Source: Burkholderiales bacterium 70-64 (GTDB lineage Bacteria; Pseudomonadota; Gammaproteobacteria; Burkholderiales; Burkholderiaceae_E). Taken from it: 64,000 nucleotides of DNA. The DNA is taken from positions 62,001 to 126,000 of the forward strand of contig MKUQ01000016.1 in NCBI GenBank assembly GCA_001898645.1, read 5' to 3'. Under the pieces are notes generated by a model, which was not told where the DNA came from, searched no databases, and saw only the letters and a list, made by a program, of their open reading frames with translations. A program made the position numbers and the translations under genes. Shown here piece by piece: positions 32,703-42,212 of the stretch (within the stretch, counting starts at the first letter, position 1; every line of letters begins with the position of its first letter).

Positions 32703-34802
32703 ATGACTGAGCGGACATTGAGGCTGGCGGTAGATGTCGGCGGCACCTTCACCGACGTCACGCTGTTCGATCCGGACACGGGTGGAGTGGTTTCGGCAAA
32801 AGCGCCCACGACACCGGGCGACCGGGCGGTCGGCGTGCTCGACGGCATCGCGGCGGCGCTCGAGGCGGCGGGCGCCCGGGCCGACCGCGTGGCCGAGGTG
32901 GTGCACGGCTCCACCACCGGCACCAACGCCCTGATCGAGCGCACCGGCGCGCGGGTCGGCCTGCTCACCACCGAAGGGTTTCGCGACGTGCTCGAGATCG
33001 GCCGCATCATGCGGCCGGACGCCGGGCTGTACGACTTCTCGGTCGACCTGCCGCTGCCGCTGGTGCCGCGGCACCTGCGGCTCGAAGCGCGCGAACGGCT
33101 CGACGCGCGGGGCCGCGTCCTGGCCCCGCTCGACGAAGCATCGGTGGCCGCGGCAGCCGACGCCTTCGCGCGCGAGGGCGTCGAGGCGGTGGCCGTCTGC
33201 TTCCTGTTCTCCTTCCTCGACCCGACGCACGAGGAAGCGGCCGAGCGGATCCTCGCGCGCCGCCTGCCCGGCGTGCCCATCAGCCTGTCCTCGCGCATCT
33301 GCCCCGAGATCCGCGAGTACGAGCGCAGCTCGACCACGGTGATGAACGCCTACCTCACGCCGGTCATGTCGGCCTATCTCGATTCGCTGCAGCGGCGCCT
33401 GCAGGAGGCGATGGGCGCGGTCCGGCTGTCGGTGATCCAGGCCAACGGCGGCTCGACGTCGGTCGCGTCGGCCCGCCGCCGCGCCGTCACGACGGTGAAC
33501 TCGGGGCCGGCAGGCGGCGTCGTGGCGGCGGCGTTCTACGGCCGGCGCAACGGCCGCGACCGCCTCGTCTCGGTCGACATGGGCGGCACCTCGTTCGACA
33601 TCGGCCTGGTCGAGAACGGCACCTGCGCGGTCACCACGGAAGGCGGCTTCCAGGGACTCCCGGTGCGCATCCCGATCATCGATCTGCACATCATCGGCGC
33701 CGGCGGCGGGTCGATCGCGTTGCGCGATCCCGGCGGCGCGCTGCAGGTCGGCCCGCACTCGGCCGGCGCCGAACCCGGGCCGGCCTGCTACGGGCGCGGC
33801 GGAACCCGGCCCACGGTCACGGATGCCAACCTGGTGCTCGGCCGCCTGAACGCCGACTACTTCAACGGCGGGCGCATGCGCCTGGACGCGGCGGCGGCAC
33901 GGCGCGCAGTGGGCGCGCTCGCGGATGAGATGGGCATGAGCGTCGAGGAGACCGCGCTGGGCATCGTGCGCGTGGTCAACGCGAACATGGTCAAGGGCAT
34001 CGCCGCGGTCACGATCCTGCGCGGCATCGACGTACGCGACTTCTCGCTCCTCTCGTTCGGCGGCGCGGGCGGCGTCCACGCGGTCGAGCTCGCGCAGGCG
34101 CTGTCGATGCGCGAGACCGTCGTGCCGCCGCTGCCGGGCACCTTCTCGGCCGTCGGCCTGCTCGCCACCGACGTGCGCCACGACTACGTGACGGCACTCG
34201 GCGGCGTGCGCACGACCGACGCGGATCCGGACGAGCTGGAAGCGGCGTACCGCGAGATGGAGCGGCAGGCCGGGGCGGAGCTGGCTGCCGACGGCTTCAC
34301 GGGCGCGTCGGCGAGCTTCGTGCGCACGGCCGATATGAAGGTGGCCGGGCAGACCTACGAGCTGTCCGTGCCGCTGCCGCAGGCGGGCCCGGTGACCACG
34401 GCCGGCATCGAGGCGCTCGCCGACGCCTTCGCGCGCCTGTACCGCGAACGCTACGCCTACTTCTTCGCCGGCGAGCCGATCGAGATCGTCAACCTGCGGG
34501 TCGCGGGGCTCGGCCACAACCGGCCGATCGAGCTGCCGACCGCGCCCGCCGCGGCGGCCGATCCGTCGCCGGCGCGCAAGGGGACGCGGCCGGTGTACTT
34601 CGAATCGGCCGGCTTCCTCGACACCGACGTCTACGACCGGCTCCTCCTCCATCCGGGCATGGTGGTCGAGGGACCGGCGCTGGTCGAGGAGCAGACCTCC
34701 TCGACGCTGGTTCCGCCGGGCTCGCGTGCCGAAGTCCTGGCCGACCTCGGCCTGGCGATTCCGGTCGGCGGCCAACCCGTGCCTGAAGGAGCACACACAT
34801 GA
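32703..34802 (+). CDS. Hydantoinase/oxoprolinase family protein, HyuA-type subunit
   Basis: A 699-residue member of the HyuA (ATP-binding) family that includes N-methylhydantoinase, 5-oxoprolinase and the acetone/acetophenone carboxylase beta-like subunits. Landmarks: L-A-V-D-V-G-G-T-F-T-D-V at the N-terminus (actin-like phosphate loop), H-G-S-T-T-G-T-N-A-L-I-E-R and S-V-D-M-G-G-T-S-F-D-I. These enzymes use ATP to open cyclic amides or to carboxylate ketones. The ribosome site is weak (AGG, 11 bases). It is the first gene of the second transcription unit and overlaps the next gene by ATGA. Confidence 0.9.
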   Translation: MTERTLRLAVDVGGTFTDVTLFDPDTGGVVSAKAPTTPGDRAVGVLDGIAAALEAAGARADRVAEVVHGSTTGTNALIERTGARVGLLTTEGFRDVLEIGRIMRPDAGLYDFSVDLPLPLVPRHLRLEARERLDARGRVLAPLDEASVAAAADAFAREGVEAVAVCFLFSFLDPTHEEAAERILARRLPGVPISLSSRICPEIREYERSSTTVMNAYLTPVMSAYLDSLQRRLQEAMGAVRLSVIQANGGSTSVASARRRAVTTVNSGPAGGVVAAAFYGRRNGRDRLVSVDMGGTSFDIGLVENGTCAVTTEGGFQGLPVRIPIIDLHIIGAGGGSIALRDPGGALQVGPHSAGAEPGPACYGRGGTRPTVTDANLVLGRLNADYFNGGRMRLDAAAARRAVGALADEMGMSVEETALGIVRVVNANMVKGIAAVTILRGIDVRDFSLLSFGGAGGVHAVELAQALSMRETVVPPLPGTFSAVGLLATDVRHDYVTALGGVRTTDADPDELEAAYREMERQAGAELAADGFTGASASFVRTADMKVAGQTYELSVPLPQAGPVTTAGIEALADAFARLYRERYAYFFAGEPIEIVNLRVAGLGHNRPIELPTAPAAAADPSPARKGTRPVYFESAGFLDTDVYDRLLLHPGMVVEGPALVEEQTSSTLVPPGSRAEVLADLGLAIPVGGQPVPEGAHT

Positions 34803-36475
34803 CCGACGTCATCACGATGCAGGTGATCCGCTACGGCCTGGAACAGGTGGCGGACGAAATGGGCAACACGCTGGTGCGCACCGGGCGCTCGACCATCATC
34901 ACCGAGATCAAGGACATCTCGTGCGTCGTCACCGACGCAGCCGGGCAGACCGTCGCGCAGGCCCATCACAACCCCAGCCTGCTGGCCGGCTTCGAGATCA
35001 CGATGAAGGAGCTGGTGCGGGCGTTCCCGCCCGAGGCGCTCTCGCCGGGCGACGTGATCATCACCAACGACCCGTATCGCGGCGGCCAGCACATCATGGA
35101 CCTGTACGCGATCGCGCCGGCGTTCCACGACGGCCGCCTGATCGGCTTCGTCGGCAACATCACCCACCACTCCGATCTCGGCGGCGTGGCCGCGGGCGGC
35201 GTCGCGGGCGGCATCCGCGAGATCTACCTCGAGGGCCTGCGCCTGCCGATGATCAAGCTCTACAAGGGCGGCCGCGAGGATGCCGAGATCATCGGCATCA
35301 TCGCCAACCAGATCCGCGTGCCCGACAAGACGCTCGGCGACATCAGGGCGCAGGTCGCCTCGCTGATGGTGGGAACCGAGCGGCTCGACCGGATGTTCCG
35401 CCGCTACGGCGAAACGACGATGCGCCAGGCCTGCGCCGACCTGCTCGACTACTCCGAGCGCCGCATGCGGCTCGGGCTGCAGCAGCTGCCGGCCGGCACC
35501 TACGAGGCCGAGGACTGGATCGACGACGACGGCGTCTCCGAGCGGCCGATCCGCATCCACGTGAAGCTGACGATCGGCGGCGGGCGGGTCGTCGTGGATC
35601 TCACTGACAGCGACCCGCAGGCCGAGGGGAACACCAACTCCACGGTGGCGAACACGCATGCGGCCGCCTACTATGTGATGATCGCGGTGGTCGATCCGGG
35701 GATCCCGCCGAACTCGGGCTGCTACCGGCCGATCGAGGTCGTCACCCGCCCCGGCAGCATCGTGCATCCGCTGCCGCCGGGCGCCGTGGCCGCGCGCACC
35801 AACGCATCGCAGAAGATCGTCGAGGCGATGCTGCGTGCCCTGTCGGTCGCCGTGCCCGACCGCGTGACCGCCGGCTCGCACGGGCAGATCAGCACCAGCG
35901 GCTTCGGCGGGCGCGATCCATCGAGCGGCGCCCCCTTCGTCTACACCGACATCCAGGGCGGCGGCTCGGGCGCACGCCCCTACCGCGACGGACGCGACGG
36001 ACAGGACAGCCACCTGCCCCGCTTCATGAACACACCGGTCGAGGTCCTCGAGCGCCAGTTCCCGATGCGCATCGAACGCTACGAGTTCATTCGCGATTCG
36101 GGCGGCCCCGGCCTGTACCGGGGCGGGCTCGCCCTGCGACGCGACGTGCGCGTGCTCGCGGACCGCGTCAGCTTCGCCCGCTACGGCGATCGCCACCGCT
36201 TCGCACCGCAAGGCCTGTTCGGCGGCCTGCCCGGAAGCTGCGGCGCGATCGTGCTCAATCCGGGCACGCCCGCGGAGCGCAGGCTCGCATCCAAAGGGCT
36301 GGATACGCTGGGCGCCGGAGACCTCATCAGCATGCGCCTGCCGGGAGCCGGCGGCTACGGCGACCCGCGCAAGCGGCCGCGCGAGGCCGTCGAGGCGGAT
36401 CTGCGCGACGACAAGATCAGCCGCGAGTCGGCACTGCGCGATTACGGCTGGACGGATGCGGGAGGCGCGCGATGA
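34799..36475 (+). CDS. Hydantoinase/oxoprolinase family protein, HyuB-type subunit
   Basis: A 558-residue partner of the HyuA-type protein. Conserved segments: [27 protein letters not shown] and G-S-G-A-R. The short length (no large extra domain) fits ordinary HyuB. The pair must work together; the reaction could be ATP-dependent hydrolysis of a lactam, imide or hydantoin, or carboxylation of a ketone. No carboxylase gamma-type small subunit is present, which makes an acetone carboxylase unlikely. Overlaps both neighbours by 4 bases. Confidence 0.9.
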   Translation: MTDVITMQVIRYGLEQVADEMGNTLVRTGRSTIITEIKDISCVVTDAAGQTVAQAHHNPSLLAGFEITMKELVRAFPPEALSPGDVIITNDPYRGGQHIMDLYAIAPAFHDGRLIGFVGNITHHSDLGGVAAGGVAGGIREIYLEGLRLPMIKLYKGGREDAEIIGIIANQIRVPDKTLGDIRAQVASLMVGTERLDRMFRRYGETTMRQACADLLDYSERRMRLGLQQLPAGTYEAEDWIDDDGVSERPIRIHVKLTIGGGRVVVDLTDSDPQAEGNTNSTVANTHAAAYYVMIAVVDPGIPPNSGCYRPIEVVTRPGSIVHPLPPGAVAARTNASQKIVEAMLRALSVAVPDRVTAGSHGQISTSGFGGRDPSSGAPFVYTDIQGGGSGARPYRDGRDGQDSHLPRFMNTPVEVLERQFPMRIERYEFIRDSGGPGLYRGGLALRRDVRVLADRVSFARYGDRHRFAPQGLFGGLPGSCGAIVLNPGTPAERRLASKGLDTLGAGDLISMRLPGAGGYGDPRKRPREAVEADLRDDKISRESALRDYGWTDAGGAR

Positions 36476-37683
36476 CCCTGCGCCGCCGCGTCGTCCTGTC
36501 GCTCGAGCAGGCGCTGTCGCTGCCGCACGCGACGCTGCGCTTCGTGCACAAGGGCTGGCGCGTGATCCGCATCGAGCCCGTTCCCACCGGCCAGGGATTG
36601 CCCGGCGATCCGAACCGCTACATCGGCAAGCGCATCGTCGGCGAAGACCGGCGCAGCTACTTCATCGCCCAGAACGTGGGCAAGGAGTCGATCGCGCTCG
36701 ACCTGAAGAACCCCGAGGGCCAGCGGCTGCTGCGGCGGATCATCGAAGCCCTCGACGTCGACGTCTTCTGCTGCAACACCCTGCCCAAGCGCCACCGCCA
36801 GCTCGGCATCGACTACCGGACGCTGTCGGCGGCCAAGAGCGACCTCGTGTGGGCCGGGATCTCCGCGATGGGGCCCGATTACCCGGACGTCCCCGGCTAC
36901 GATCCCGCGATGCAGGCGATGGCCGGCTTCATGGAGCTGACCGGAGCGCGCGACGGGCCGCCGATGCTGTCCGGCGTGCCGCTGATCGACCTCAAGGCCG
37001 GCGACGACGTCTACGGGGAGGTGATGGCCGCGCTGCTCGAGCGCAGCGAGACCGGGCGCGGGCGCGAGATCCACGTCTCGATGCTGCAGTCGGCCGCCTC
37101 CTGGCTGGTCACGACGATGCCGCTGCTGAACTTCGATTGCGATCCGTCGGAGATCGGGCGCGTCGGCAACGAGCACCGCAAGTTCATTCCGACCAATGCC
37201 TACCCCACGATCGACGGGTTCGTCTTCGTGGCCATCGGCAACGACCTGCAATGGAAGCGCCTGACGCAGATCCCGAAGTTCGCCGGCATCGCCAACGAAG
37301 TCCGTTGGAGCAACGAGGGCCGGCATCGCGAACGCGCCGCGATCCACGAAGACATCGCGGCGGTCACGCGCAGGCACACCAGCGCCGAGCTGATGGAAGA
37401 CTTCAGGCGCGCGACGATCCCGCACGCGCCGATCCAGACGATCGCACAGGTGGCCGCCATGCCGGCGGTCCGCACCAAGATGAGCAGCAGCACGATGCCG
37501 GACGGCCGGGTCATCCATCTGCAGCCGCCCGCCATCGATCTCGATGGCCCTGCCCACTTCGCCTTCCCGCCGCGCTATGGCGAGCACACGCAAGCGGTGC
37601 TGCGCGAGGCCGGGCTCGGCGACGGCGAGTGCGCCGCACTGGCGGCGCAGGGGATCGTATCGCTCGGCGCGCCGGATCGCTAA
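36472..37683 (+). CDS. Family III CoA-transferase
   Basis: A 403-residue CaiB/FRC-like CoA-transferase, which moves CoA from a donor thioester to a carboxylic acid via an enzyme-bound anhydride. Asp144 in [13 protein letters not shown] is the likely catalytic residue. The usual N-terminal [14 protein letters not shown] start and [11 protein letters not shown] segment are present. It overlaps the HyuB gene by ATGA, so the product of HyuAB is probably the acid that is activated. Its stop overlaps the convergent MaoC gene by 4 bases. Confidence 0.9.
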   Translation: MTLRRRVVLSLEQALSLPHATLRFVHKGWRVIRIEPVPTGQGLPGDPNRYIGKRIVGEDRRSYFIAQNVGKESIALDLKNPEGQRLLRRIIEALDVDVFCCNTLPKRHRQLGIDYRTLSAAKSDLVWAGISAMGPDYPDVPGYDPAMQAMAGFMELTGARDGPPMLSGVPLIDLKAGDDVYGEVMAALLERSETGRGREIHVSMLQSAASWLVTTMPLLNFDCDPSEIGRVGNEHRKFIPTNAYPTIDGFVFVAIGNDLQWKRLTQIPKFAGIANEVRWSNEGRHRERAAIHEDIAAVTRRHTSAELMEDFRRATIPHAPIQTIAQVAAMPAVRTKMSSSTMPDGRVIHLQPPAIDLDGPAHFAFPPRYGEHTQAVLREAGLGDGECAALAAQGIVSLGAPDR

Positions 37684-38135
37684 GGGTAGCGCCGCGACAC
37701 CGCCTCGGCCACGCACACCGGGCGGTCGCCGCCCTTGCGCTCGACAGTGACCTCAATGGTCATCTGCACCCCGCCCCGGTCGAGGTCCTCGAGCGACAGC
37801 AGGCGCACGCGCGCGCGCAGCTCGCTGTCCGCCGGCACCGGCGCGGGGAAGCGCACCCGGTTGAGCCCGTAGTTCACGCTCATGCGCACCCCACGCAGCT
37901 CGAGCGCGCTCTGCATGAAGAGCGGCAGCAGCGACAGCGTGAGGTAGCCGTGCGCGATGGTGGCGCCGAACGGGCCCTTGGCGGCGCGCTCGGGGTCGAC
38001 GTGGATCCACTGGTGATCGCCGGTGGCCTCGGCGAACTGGTCGATGCGCGACTGGGTCACCTTCACCCAGTCGCTCACGGCGATCTCCTCGCCCACGCAC
38101 GGCTTCAATGCAGCCAGGTTCTCGAATACCCGCAT
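37680..38135 (-). CDS. MaoC-like hydratase
   Basis: A 151-residue hot-dog-fold enoyl-CoA hydratase-like protein. The catalytic dyad is in [13 protein letters not shown], with the conserved [10 protein letters not shown] after it and F-P-A-P-V-P near the end. Such proteins add water to enoyl-CoA thioesters. It follows the benzoate-CoA ligase gene by 11 bases and so belongs to that operon rather than to the convergent CoA-transferase. Confidence 0.88.
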   Translation of the reverse strand: MRVFENLAALKPCVGEEIAVSDWVKVTQSRIDQFAEATGDHQWIHVDPERAAKGPFGATIAHGYLTLSLLPLFMQSALELRGVRMSVNYGLNRVRFPAPVPADSELRARVRLLSLEDLDRGGVQMTIEVTVERKGGDRPVCVAEAVSRRYP

Positions 38136-38146
38136 GGTCGCGCTCC

Positions 38147-39784
38147 TCAGCCGCGCAGCTTGTAGCGCTGGATCTTGCCGGTGGCCGTCTTGGGCAGCTC
38201 CTCGATGAACTCGATCCAGCGCGGGTACTTGAACGGCGCGAGCCGGTCCTTCACGTGCGCCCTGATCGCCTCGGCCAACTGCGGCGAGGCCTGCGCCGGA
38301 TCCTTCAGCACCACGTAGGCCTTGGGCTTGATCAGGTGGTCGGCGTCGTCGACGCCCACCACCGCCGCCTCCAGCACCGCGGGGTGCGACGCCACCGCCG
38401 ACTCGACCTCGAACGGCGAGACGTACTGGCCGCTCACCTTAAGCATGTCGTCGGAGCGGCCGGCGTAGGTGTAGTAGCCGTCGGCGTCGCGCACGTACTT
38501 GTCGCCGCTGCGCGTCCACTCGCCCTGGAAGGTGCCACGCGTCTTCTCGCGCTGGTTCCAGTACATGGCGGCCGCCGACGGCCCGCGGATGTAGAGATCG
38601 CCGACCTCGCCCGTGCCGACCTCGTGCCCGTCCTCGCCGCGCAGCGAGAGGGAATAGCCGGGCACCGGCCTGCCGGTCGTGCCGTAGCGCACCCGGCCGG
38701 CCTGGTTGGAGAGGAAGATGTGCAGCATCTCGGTCGAGCCGATGCCGTCCAGGATCTCCACGCCGGTGCGCTCGGTGAACGCCGCGCCGACCCGCTCGGG
38801 CAGGGCCTCGCCGGCGGAAGTGGCCACGCGCAGGCCGAGCTGCTCGCGCGCCGGGAACGCTTTGCTGGCAAGCATCGAGGCATACAGCGTCGGCACGCCG
38901 TAGTGGATCGTCGGGCGCGCGTGCAGCTGCACCAGGGCCTGCGGCGCCTCGCCGGTGAGGCGCTGGAACACCGCTTCCGGCGTCGGGCGCTCCGCCATCA
39001 GCAGCGCGGTGGCGCCGACCGACAGCGGGAACGTGAGGCCGTTGCCCAGCCCGTAGGCGAAGAACAGCTTGGCCGCGCTGAACACGATGTCGGACTCGCG
39101 GATGCCGAGCACCGGCAGCGCATACAGCTCGGCGGTCTCGACCAGGCTGGAATGGATGTGCACGGTGCCTTTCGGCGCGCCGGTCGAGCCCGAGGAATAC
39201 AGCCAGAAGCAGGCTTCGTCGGCGATCGTGTCGGCCGGCTCGAACGTGTCGCTCCCCGAGGCGAGCAGGGCGTCGAAGTCGGTGATCCCCGGCCCTTGCG
39301 GAGCCGCGCCGCCCGCCTCGAGCGGAGCGCGCGACACGACGGTATGGCGCAGCGTCGGGATGCGCCCGGCCAGCTCCTCGAACACGGGCAGCAGCGCCTG
39401 CGACACGAACAGCACCTGCGCGCGCGAATCGCGCAGCATGTACTCGTAGTCCTTGGATCGAAGCAGGGTGTTGACGGCGATCGGCACCACGCCGGCCTTG
39501 ATCGCGCCGAGGAAGGCCACCGGCCAGTCGATGGTGTCGAGCATGCACACCAGCACGCGGTCCTCCGGCCGCAGGCCCAGCCCCGCCAGCGACGAGGCGA
39601 ACCGGTTCACGCGCCGGGCCAGCTCGGCGTAGGTGCAGCTGCCGCGGTCGTCGATGAAGGCGAGCCGATCGCCGCGCCCCGCCTGCAGGTTGCGCTCGAT
39701 CAGGTCGTGCGCCGCGTTGTAGCTGCGCGGGAAGGTGACCCGCGGTGGGACCACGTTGCGGTCGACGCTCGACAGTTCGGCCAC
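38147..39784 (-). CDS. bclA: Benzoate-CoA ligase
   Basis: A 545-residue adenylate-forming enzyme that converts benzoate, ATP and CoA to benzoyl-CoA, the entry to aerobic (box) or anaerobic benzoate breakdown. The AMP-binding motif Y-S-S-G-S-T-G-A-P-K-G-T-V-H is at 196-209; the C-terminal lysine is in T-A-T-G-K-I-Q. The whole N-terminus (V-P-P-R-V-T-F-P-R-S-Y-N-A-A-H-D-L-I-E-R-N) is characteristic of benzoate-CoA ligases. It begins at GTG (39784) with AGGAG 7 bases before; an ATG just upstream is out of frame. Confidence 0.92.
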   Translation of the reverse strand: MAELSSVDRNVVPPRVTFPRSYNAAHDLIERNLQAGRGDRLAFIDDRGSCTYAELARRVNRFASSLAGLGLRPEDRVLVCMLDTIDWPVAFLGAIKAGVVPIAVNTLLRSKDYEYMLRDSRAQVLFVSQALLPVFEELAGRIPTLRHTVVSRAPLEAGGAAPQGPGITDFDALLASGSDTFEPADTIADEACFWLYSSGSTGAPKGTVHIHSSLVETAELYALPVLGIRESDIVFSAAKLFFAYGLGNGLTFPLSVGATALLMAERPTPEAVFQRLTGEAPQALVQLHARPTIHYGVPTLYASMLASKAFPAREQLGLRVATSAGEALPERVGAAFTERTGVEILDGIGSTEMLHIFLSNQAGRVRYGTTGRPVPGYSLSLRGEDGHEVGTGEVGDLYIRGPSAAAMYWNQREKTRGTFQGEWTRSGDKYVRDADGYYTYAGRSDDMLKVSGQYVSPFEVESAVASHPAVLEAAVVGVDDADHLIKPKAYVVLKDPAQASPQLAEAIRAHVKDRLAPFKYPRWIEFIEELPKTATGKIQRYKLRG

Positions 39785-39862
39785 GGCATTTCTCCTGTAG
39801 ATTCGTTGCGGGTCCCGATTATCGCGCGGGCGCGCCGCGCCGACCGCGGCGGCGCAATGGCT

Positions 39863-40363
39863 TCACGACGCGCTGCCCGGCGTCGCGGTGCCCGCGGCCT
39901 CCGGCGACGTCTCCTCGGGCGCGCGCACCAGCAGCACGGCCGCCGGCGCGTGGCGCACGATCGCCTCCGCATCGCTGCCCAGCAGCAGGCGGCGCACGCC
40001 GCGCCGGCCGTGGGTGCCGAGCACGATGAGGTCGGCGCCCCAGCGCCTGGCTTCGTCGATGATGGCGTCGGAGACCCGCGTGCCGAGCGCCTCGAACGCG
40101 CCGGTCTCGGCCGCGGCTCCGGCCTCGCGCGCCGACTGCAGCGCCTGCGCGAGGATCTCCTCGCCGCCGCGGCGCATGGTGCCGACCAGGTCGGGCGCCA
40201 CCGGCACCGTGCCGTCGCCGAGCAGCAGGGGGTGCAGGTCGACCACGTGGAAGAAGCGCAGCTGCGCCTGCAGCGCCACCGCTAGGCGGATCGCCTCGTG
40301 CACGCCGCGGTTGGAGGTGGGGCTGCCGTCGACCGGGCAGAGGATGCGTTGATAGGGGGACAT
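39863..40363 (-). CDS. Universal stress protein (single Usp domain)
   Basis: A 166-residue UspA-fold protein: R-I-L-C-P-V-D-G-S near the start and the ATP-binding G-T-H-G-R-R-G-V-R-R-L-L-L-G-S-D-A-E at 116-133. The ATG at 40363 is preceded by AGGAGG. It lies between the benzoate-CoA ligase (78 bases downstream) and boxR, and is probably in the same operon. Stress proteins are common near box genes. Confidence 0.9.
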   Translation of the reverse strand: MSPYQRILCPVDGSPTSNRGVHEAIRLAVALQAQLRFFHVVDLHPLLLGDGTVPVAPDLVGTMRRGGEEILAQALQSAREAGAAAETGAFEALGTRVSDAIIDEARRWGADLIVLGTHGRRGVRRLLLGSDAEAIVRHAPAAVLLVRAPEETSPEAAGTATPGSAS

Positions 40364-40395
40364 TTCGGCAAACCTCCTCGATTGGAGCCGGCCGC

Positions 40396-41307
40396 TCAGG
40401 CCGCGTCGTCGCGAGCCGACGAGCCGGCCAGCGGGCTGATCTGTGCGATGACCTCGAGCAGGCGCTTCAGGCTCTCGGCCTCCCCGATGCCGGTCGTGTC
40501 GACGGCGGCGTCGGCCATGGCGTAGAGGCGGTCGCGCTGCTTCAGGATAGTACGCAATTCCGCCATCGCGTGATCGCGTCCGCGGATCGGACGCAGGTCG
40601 CCCTGGGCGACCACGCGATCCATGTGCTCCTCGGGCGAGGCCTTGAGCCAGATCGTCAGGCAGCGCTCGCGCAGCAGATCGTAGGTGAGCGGCTCCAGCA
40701 CCAGCGATCCGCCGGTGGCGATGACGCAGCGCCGGTGCGTGCGGGTCAGGCGGTCGAGCACGCGGCGCTCGGCCTCGCGGTAGGTGTCCTGCCCGTACAT
40801 GGCGAAGACGCTCTCCAGGCTGGCCCCGAGCTCGGCCTCGATCTGCTGGTCGAGCTCGAAGAACGGCACCTTCAGCCGCGCCGCCAGGCGCGTCCCGAGC
40901 GTCGATTTGCCGGCGCCGCGCAGGCCCACCAGCGCGATGCGCCGGGCGCGCTCGCGGCTCATCTGGCCGAAGCGCTGCTGCAGCGCCGCGACCGCCTGGT
41001 GGCGCTGCCCCGGCTCGAGGCTGCGCAGCACCTCGAGCGCGGCGCGGATCTCCGCATCCATCACCTGATCGCCGAGTAGCTGCTCCAGCGAGCACTGCAG
41101 CGCCTCGGCGACGCGGCGGATGAGCAGGATCGAGATGTTGCCGTCGCCCGACTCGAGCTGCGCCAGGTAGCGCTCGGAGAGGCCGGACGCCTCGGCCAGC
41201 CGCCGGCGCGTCAGCCCGGCCTCCTCGCGGCGCTCGCGCACGCGCCGTCCGAGCGCGGCGAGAAAGGCCGGATCGTCCTGGGATTTGCCCAACGGCGGCG
41301 AAGCCAT
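40396..41307 (-). CDS. boxR: Benzoyl-CoA-responsive regulator (BoxR/BzdR family, HTH plus shikimate-kinase-like domain)
   Basis: A 303-residue fusion. Residues 15-75 form an XRE-type helix-turn-helix (L-T-R-R-R-L-A-E-A-S-G-L-S-E-R-Y-L-A-Q-L-E-S-G-D-G-N-I-S). Residues 120-295 resemble shikimate kinase, with Walker A G-L-R-G-A-G-K-S-T (128-136) and D-L-R-P-I-R-G-R. This is exactly the BoxR/BzdR architecture, a repressor that lets go when benzoyl-CoA binds. It is divergent from the alpha/beta hydrolase, with only 42 bases between starts; TGCA copies lie at 41307 and 41337. Confidence 0.9.
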   Translation of the reverse strand: MASPPLGKSQDDPAFLAALGRRVRERREEAGLTRRRLAEASGLSERYLAQLESGDGNISILLIRRVAEALQCSLEQLLGDQVMDAEIRAALEVLRSLEPGQRHQAVAALQQRFGQMSRERARRIALVGLRGAGKSTLGTRLAARLKVPFFELDQQIEAELGASLESVFAMYGQDTYREAERRVLDRLTRTHRRCVIATGGSLVLEPLTYDLLRERCLTIWLKASPEEHMDRVVAQGDLRPIRGRDHAMAELRTILKQRDRLYAMADAAVDTTGIGEAESLKRLLEVIAQISPLAGSSARDDAA

Positions 41308-41349
41308 GCAAGATAAGCCAGTCAATGGTGAATACCTGCAATATAACTC

Positions 41350-42144
41350 ATGAGAAACCCGACCAACGAGCAACAAGATGCCGTTCTCGTGAACGGCAGG
41401 CGCCTCGAATGCCGGCTCATCGGCCGTATCCGGCCGGAAGCACCGGTGCTGGTGTTCCTGCACGAAGGGCTGGGCAGCGTGGAAATGTGGCGCGACTTCC
41501 CGGAGCGCGTGTGCCGGGCCACCGGCCTGGCCGGGGTGGTGTACTCGCGGCTGGGCTACGGCAAGTCCGATCCGCTGGTCGGGGCGCGTTCCGCGCGCTT
41601 CATGCACGAGGAGGCCACCGTTGCGCTGCCGGCGCTGCTGCGCGCCCTCGAGGTGGAACGGCCGCTGCTGGTCGGCCACAGCGACGGCGCCTCGATCGCG
41701 CTGATCCACGCCGGGACGTTTCCCGACGTGCCCTGCGCCGTCGTGGCGCTGGCGCCCCACCTGTTCGTCGAGGCGGTCTGCGTCGAGTCGATCGCCGCCA
41801 TTACCCGCGAGTACGGCCGCTCGACGCTGCGCGAACGGCTCGCGCGCTATCACCGCGACGTCGACGGCGCCTTCCACGGCTGGAGCGACGTCTGGCTCTC
41901 GGAAGACTTCCTGCGCTGGAACATCGAGCAGGAGGTTGCCGCCTCGCGCTGTCCGATCCTGGCCATCCAGGGCGAGGACGACCAGTACGGCACGATGCGC
42001 CAGATCGACCGGATCGCCGAGCTGCGCCCCGGCACGCGGCTGGTGAAGCTGGCCCGCTGCCGCCACAGCCCGCATCTCGAGCAGCCCGACGAGGTCATCG
42101 CGGCGATCGAGTCGTTCGTCGTCGAGCGGCAGCTGCACCCTTGA
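41350..42144 (+). CDS. Alpha/beta hydrolase, divergent from boxR
   Basis: A 264-residue esterase/thioesterase-type hydrolase. Oxyanion region: F-L-H-E-G-L-G-S. Nucleophile Ser in V-G-H-S-D-G-A-S at about 113-120. Acid region D in Q-G-E-D-D-Q-Y-G, and the catalytic His in C-R-H-S-P-H-L-E. Hydrolases of this type occur next to box genes and may rescue CoA or act on the ring-opened product. Substrate not evident. Confidence 0.82.
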   Translation: MRNPTNEQQDAVLVNGRRLECRLIGRIRPEAPVLVFLHEGLGSVEMWRDFPERVCRATGLAGVVYSRLGYGKSDPLVGARSARFMHEEATVALPALLRALEVERPLLVGHSDGASIALIHAGTFPDVPCAVVALAPHLFVEAVCVESIAAITREYGRSTLRERLARYHRDVDGAFHGWSDVWLSEDFLRWNIEQEVAASRCPILAIQGEDDQYGTMRQIDRIAELRPGTRLVKLARCRHSPHLEQPDEVIAAIESFVVERQLHP

Positions 42145-42212
42145 CCGGAGTCCATGTCGGCGGCGCGGGCGGTCGATAGAATCGGGCGCAGTCCGAACAC
42201 GGGGAAACGACC

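Noticed and set aside
32703-36475. HyuA/HyuB pair as an acetone carboxylase
   Set aside because: No small gamma-type subunit gene is present, and the CoA-transferase and racemase-like genes are not part of known acetone carboxylase operons. Kept as an open possibility only at the family level.
41307-41340. BzdR-type operator made of TGCA repeats before boxR
   Set aside because: Only two TGCA copies 30 bases apart, one overlapping the start codon. Such 4-base words are too frequent to claim an operator.
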